A program made the position numbers and the translations under genes. Under the pieces are notes generated by a model, which was not told where the DNA came from, did no database searches, and saw only the letters and a program-made list of their open reading frames with translations. DNA of 64,000 bases from assembly GCF_024437735.1 (NCBI RefSeq), contig NZ_JANFQO010000017.1, positions 54,970-118,969 of the forward strand, in the 5' to 3' direction. This document shows, in pieces, positions 61,900-64,000 of the stretch. The number at the start of each line of letters is the position of its first letter. The stretch's first letter is position 1. Origin of the DNA: Tahibacter harae. Its GTDB lineage: Bacteria; Pseudomonadota; Gammaproteobacteria; Xanthomonadales; Rhodanobacteraceae.

Positions 61900-62335
61900 G
61901 CGACTCGCTCCTTTCCAGCCAATGCCCTATGCGCCGGCGCGACTCGGCGAAACTGGCCGCACGCACGGCCTCGCGCAGGAAAAACGCGGCGCCTGCGGTC
62001 ACCACCGTGCTGGCCGCCGCCAGCCACAGCAGGGATTCGCCCAGCGACCCGGTCCAGTGATATAGCAGGTACAGCAGCCCGCCCCAGAGCGTGGCCAGCA
62101 ACAGCACGCCGCCCAGACTCAGCACCGCCAGCCAGACCAGCAACTGCGGCAGCGCGGCACGCGCCAGGCGCGCCTCGGCGCGCAATAGCGCGATAGCCGC
62201 GTCGCGCACCTCCGCGCCGAGTTCCAGCCAGAAGCCCAGCCGGGCAAACAGGCCACGATGGGAACGCCGGCGGCGGCGCCGGCGCGGCTCGGCCCGGGGC
62301 CGTTCGGCGGCGCCGTCGTCGCCCGATTCGCTCAC
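61868..62335 (-). CDS. YqjE-like (phage-holin family) membrane protein
   Basis: A 155-residue protein starting at a GTG. A basic Arg-rich segment (RRRRRRSHRG) is followed by helices (LEARLARAALPQLLVWLAVL-like region and VLSLGGVLLLATLWGGLLYL; LLWLAAASTVVTAGAAFFL). This two-helix pattern with charged ends is the phage-holin/YqjE group that accompanies YqjD. The function is not established; it may help anchor ribosomes or modulate the envelope in stationary phase. It follows the YqjD-like gene by three bases. Confidence 0.7.
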   Translation of the reverse strand: MSESGDDGAAERPRAEPRRRRRRRSHRGLFARLGFWLELGAEVRDAAIALLRAEARLARAALPQLLVWLAVLSLGGVLLLATLWGGLLYLLYHWTGSLGESLLWLAAASTVVTAGAAFFLREAVRAASFAESRRRIGHWLERSESHDRAGRETAD

Positions 62336-62338
62336 GCC

Positions 62339-62812
62339 TCAGCGCCCGCGCCGGCGCAGCAGATGCGCTGCCAGCATGCCGGCCGCCGCCGCGATAGCGA
62401 CGGAACGCATGGGATGCCGCCGCACGAAGGCAGAAACACTGACGCCGACCGCACGCCCCAGTTCGATCGCATCATCGGCAATCTCCTCGCCCAGCTCGCC
62501 CATGCCGCCGATGGCGTCCTGCAGCCCGTCGCGCGTCTCGCTGGCCGCCGCCCGCGTCTCCTGACGCACATTGCGCGCGCGCTGGCCCAACTGGGCGCCA
62601 ATGCCGCTGACGCTGGCGCGCGCCTCGGACCAGGCCCGGCCGAGGGTATCGCCGAGTTCGTGTATGGCCTCGGCCGGCGAGACCGTGCCGGCTTCATTGG
62701 CCTCGGCCGCAGCTTCGGCCTGAGCATCGATGGCAGATTCGTCAGCAGGCGCGGCTTTGCGCGCCTTGCCATTGCGTGCGGCAGTATTCTCGTTAGGGGC
62801 CATGTCGTACAT
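62339..62812 (-). CDS. YqjD/ElaB-like (DUF883) membrane-anchored protein
   Basis: A 157-residue protein with a charged coiled region (LGRAWSEARASVSGIGAQLG; QETRAAASETRDGLQDAIGG) and one C-terminal hydrophobic helix (MRSVAIAAAAGMLAAHLLRR). This is the DUF883 pattern of YqjD and ElaB, inner-membrane proteins that bind ribosomes in stationary phase. The start is at 62812 (MYDMAP) or 62803 (MAPN); neither has a clear ribosome site. It is the first gene of the envelope cluster. Confidence 0.75.
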   Translation of the reverse strand: MYDMAPNENTAARNGKARKAAPADESAIDAQAEAAAEANEAGTVSPAEAIHELGDTLGRAWSEARASVSGIGAQLGQRARNVRQETRAAASETRDGLQDAIGGMGELGEEIADDAIELGRAVGVSVSAFVRRHPMRSVAIAAAAGMLAAHLLRRRGR

Positions 62813-63158
62813 CCCGTTTCGCAGGAAGAACGGATCCTCGCGGATCCGGCGGACAGCCTGGCCGACCCACCTGTCGGCAGCCTGGTCAGAGTATCAGGCG
62901 GCGGTGGTCGCGGTCGTGTCAAAGGCCGATAGGCCGTCGGAATTCGTAACGGGCCATGTCCCCCGCCAGCATACGGGCCGTATGGCGGTTGCCGCGACCT
63001 CGATCACCGCAGCCTTGCTTGCGCTGCCTGGCTATTCCAGCAAGCCCGCACCGCCATCCTGCTTCGGCCCAGTCAGCGGCAAACTGAAATATGGACATTA
63101 ACCCCGGACCCAAGCACCACAGCAATACCTACGTCACCAATCAGGGTAAGCAGACACT
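62813..63158. other. Intergenic region before the IS debris
   Basis: About 345 bp without a convincing gene. The sequence loses the strong codon bias of its neighbours towards the right edge. The stretch around 63085-63105 (TGAAATATGGACATTAACCCCGGACCC) reads like a dispersed repeat but could not be matched. Confidence 0.4.
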
Positions 63159-63217
63159 TGATCCTGCCCCTGCTCATCTGTCTCACTCCGGGTGTCCGAG
63201 AAGCAGGGGCAGGATCA
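63159..63217. mobile_element. 59-bp element of two facing IS ends
   Basis: TGATCCTGCCCCTGC (63159-63173) is repeated inverted as GCAGGGGCAGGATCA (63203-63217). The right end, read leftward, is TGATCCTGCCCCTGCTTCTCGGACACCCG; it matches 24 of 29 positions of the IS end at 63879 (TGATCTTGCCCCTGGATTTCGGACGCCCG), written here in parts: TGATC(C/T)TGCCCCTG, then TCGGAC(A/G)CCCG. The element begins TG and ends CA like IS3-family insertion ends. It looks like an IS collapsed onto its own ends. No target duplication is visible. Confidence 0.65.
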
Positions 63218-63407
63218 AACGGCTCGATCAGGTTCAGCAGGATCGTCCACGGAATTACCTGCCCCATCTCTGCAAGGAACGTTTCCCGGGTACGCTTGCG
63301 CTTGCTCTCATATTCGCCGTCGCCGAAGCTCATCTGGTCCATCGCCTGCGTTCCTGCCTGGGGTTGGGCTATCCCAACACATTTGGGGAGGCTTGTTCAG
63401 GCCTTCC
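63218..63407 (-). mobile_element. Truncated IS5-family left end with start of transposase
   Basis: Read leftward, GGAAGGCCTGAACAAGCC (63390-63407) resembles IS5-family terminal repeats and follows a TTAG, the YTAR target these elements use. After it a reading frame starts at 63342: MDQMSFGDGEYESKRK, then TRETFLAEMGQVIPWTILL and NLIEP, the first 42 or so residues of an IS5-type DDE transposase. The homology stops at about 63218, exactly where the 59-bp IS-end element begins; the rest of the transposase is missing. Confidence 0.75.
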
Positions 63408-63818
63408 CTAACGCATCTTTGATCGCAGCCCCCAGTTGTAATCCGCGACACTTGCAACGCTTTCGACAGGATCACTGGTCAGGAAAAAGAGCACTTCATC
63501 AGGAACCTTCCTATTTGACGCAATCTTTCTTCGAACAATTTCGTCATCGTCCCTTGAAAGCACAAAGAAGAGATCCAATGGAATATTTCTTTTTTCTGCA
63601 ATTACTGCGCGCACAAAACTGTCGTCACAGCTCGCCAAAAATCTCACTATATCTTCCGGGATGGTTCGATTCTGTGCAATGTCGATCCATCGACTTCGGT
63701 GACTTTTGATCAACTCATTCCAGATATCCTGCGACGCAGATTCCGAAATACTACGCAGCATATCTTGCGGATCAGCACTAGCGCACAGCTTCAAAAACTC
63801 TGCGGCAGAAAAAATCAT
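63408..63818 (-). CDS. Leucine-rich-variant / HEAT-like repeat protein, 3' end cut by IS5
   Basis: About 136 residues with an ATG preceded by AAGGACGTGAACTC. The sequence is made of short repeats of roughly 24 residues, for example IAQNRTIPEDIVRFLASCDD, then IAEKRNIPLDLFFVLSRDDD and IASNRKVPDEVLFFLTSDP, the pattern of leucine-rich-variant proteins. Its DNA is clearly AT-richer than the rest of the window, suggesting recent acquisition. The stop codon TAG lies in the TTAG target of the adjacent IS5 end, so the native C terminus was probably longer. Function unknown. Confidence 0.65.
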   Translation of the reverse strand: MIFSAAEFLKLCASADPQDMLRSISESASQDIWNELIKSHRSRWIDIAQNRTIPEDIVRFLASCDDSFVRAVIAEKRNIPLDLFFVLSRDDDEIVRRKIASNRKVPDEVLFFLTSDPVESVASVADYNWGLRSKMR

Positions 63819-63878
63819 GAGTTCACGTCCTTGCATTTGAGTGATCGAAGGTCGATGTTCTTTCCGGCCACTCCCTTA

Positions 63879-64000
63879 TGATCTTGCCCCTGGATTTCGG
63901 ACGCCCGTTTAAGCGGCGTGTGCTCGCTCGAACTGCTCTGGGCTGAGGTAGCCGAGCGTCGAGTGAAGGCGGTTTCGATTGTAGTCAACCTCAATGTACT
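63879..64000 (-). mobile_element. IS3-family insertion sequence, right end
   Basis: The element's right end begins at TGATCTTGCCCCTGG (63879 onward), followed by TTCGGACGCCCG and the transposase stop 30 bases inside. The IS continues past position 64000. Its terminal repeat is related to the ends of the 59-bp element at 63159-63217. Confidence 0.75.
63909..64000 (-). CDS. IS3-family transposase OrfB, 3' end only
   Basis: The last 30 codons, read leftward from the window edge: YIEVDYNRNRLHSTLGYLSP, then EQFERAHAA and a TAA at 63909. This is the conserved C-terminal end of IS3-family integrase-like transposases (IS150/IS407-type), with the N-R-x-R-L-H-S motif. The rest lies beyond the window. 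Confidence 0.88.
   Translation of the reverse strand, partial: YIEVDYNRNRLHSTLGYLSPEQFERAHAA

Overview
The window looks like one contiguous piece of a high-GC gammaproteobacterial chromosome, most likely of the Xanthomonadales (Lysobacterales; Rhodanobacteraceae or Lysobacteraceae-like). The support is the gene families and their order: a PHA-granule locus with patatin and phasin, a hrcA-grpE-dnaK-dnaJ block, the btuB/cobO/cbiB/cobD/cobQ/cobU/cobT/cobC vitamin B12 run, ligA next to epmA, a DUF4785 protein, and secreted proteins ending in an Ile-Phe-Ala-x tail. The taxonomic call is inference from gene content. No rRNA, tRNA or CRISPR array was seen.

Layout. 1-2.4 kb: PHA granule proteins (partial PHA-system protein, patatin-like phospholipase, phasin) closed by a strong terminator. 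2.4-9.1 kb: leftward operon for a biotin-dependent acyl-CoA carboxylase (alpha and beta), an acyl-CoA dehydrogenase and a BKACE-type beta-keto acid cleavage enzyme, with a divergent TetR regulator; it resembles leucine/terpenoid catabolic clusters but is neither in canonical form. 9.2-14.3 kb: heat-shock genes dnaJ, dnaK, grpE, hrcA, with recN divergent. 16.2-18 kb: a radical SAM protein with a split SPASM-like end. 18.3-27.6 kb: a cobalamin riboswitch driving btuB, a membrane protein and the late B12 synthesis and salvage genes, including an in-frame CobD-CobQ fusion; cobS is absent.

28-33 kb: a secreted delta-60 repeat protein divergent from an ECF sigma factor that overlaps a membrane Ser/Thr kinase with TPRs, a probable kinase-controlled sigma module. 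33-39.6 kb: exonuclease I, a DUF2461 protein, two small secreted modules, a secreted lipase-like hydrolase with a DUF4785 partner, and an MFS permease. 39.6-43.3 kb: ligA translationally coupled to an unusual DUF559-EpmA fusion whose linker is made partly of two inverted palindromic repeats. 43.4-54.6 kb: assorted housekeeping and regulatory genes (TPR protein, YajD-type HNH protein, acyltransferase, LytTR regulator, PhzF, an SDR/cytochrome/membrane operon, CsgG-like protein, ArsC-like protein, LysR regulator). 54.8-62.8 kb: a large secreted subtilase, the omega-amidase/methionine aminotransferase pair, and an envelope cluster (AI-2E family permease, YqjE- and YqjD-like proteins).

From 62.8 kb to the end the sequence becomes accessory: a truncated IS5-family left end, a 59-bp element made of two IS ends, an AT-richer gene for a repeat protein whose 3' end is set by the IS5 insertion, and the end of an IS3-family transposase running off the window.

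The observations most worth following are the DUF559-EpmA fusion with its inverted repeat pair, the carboxylase/BKACE operon, the sigma/kinase/delta-60 module, the shared C-terminal tail on secreted proteins, the CobD-CobQ fusion, and the nested IS debris at the right edge. None was tested by database search.
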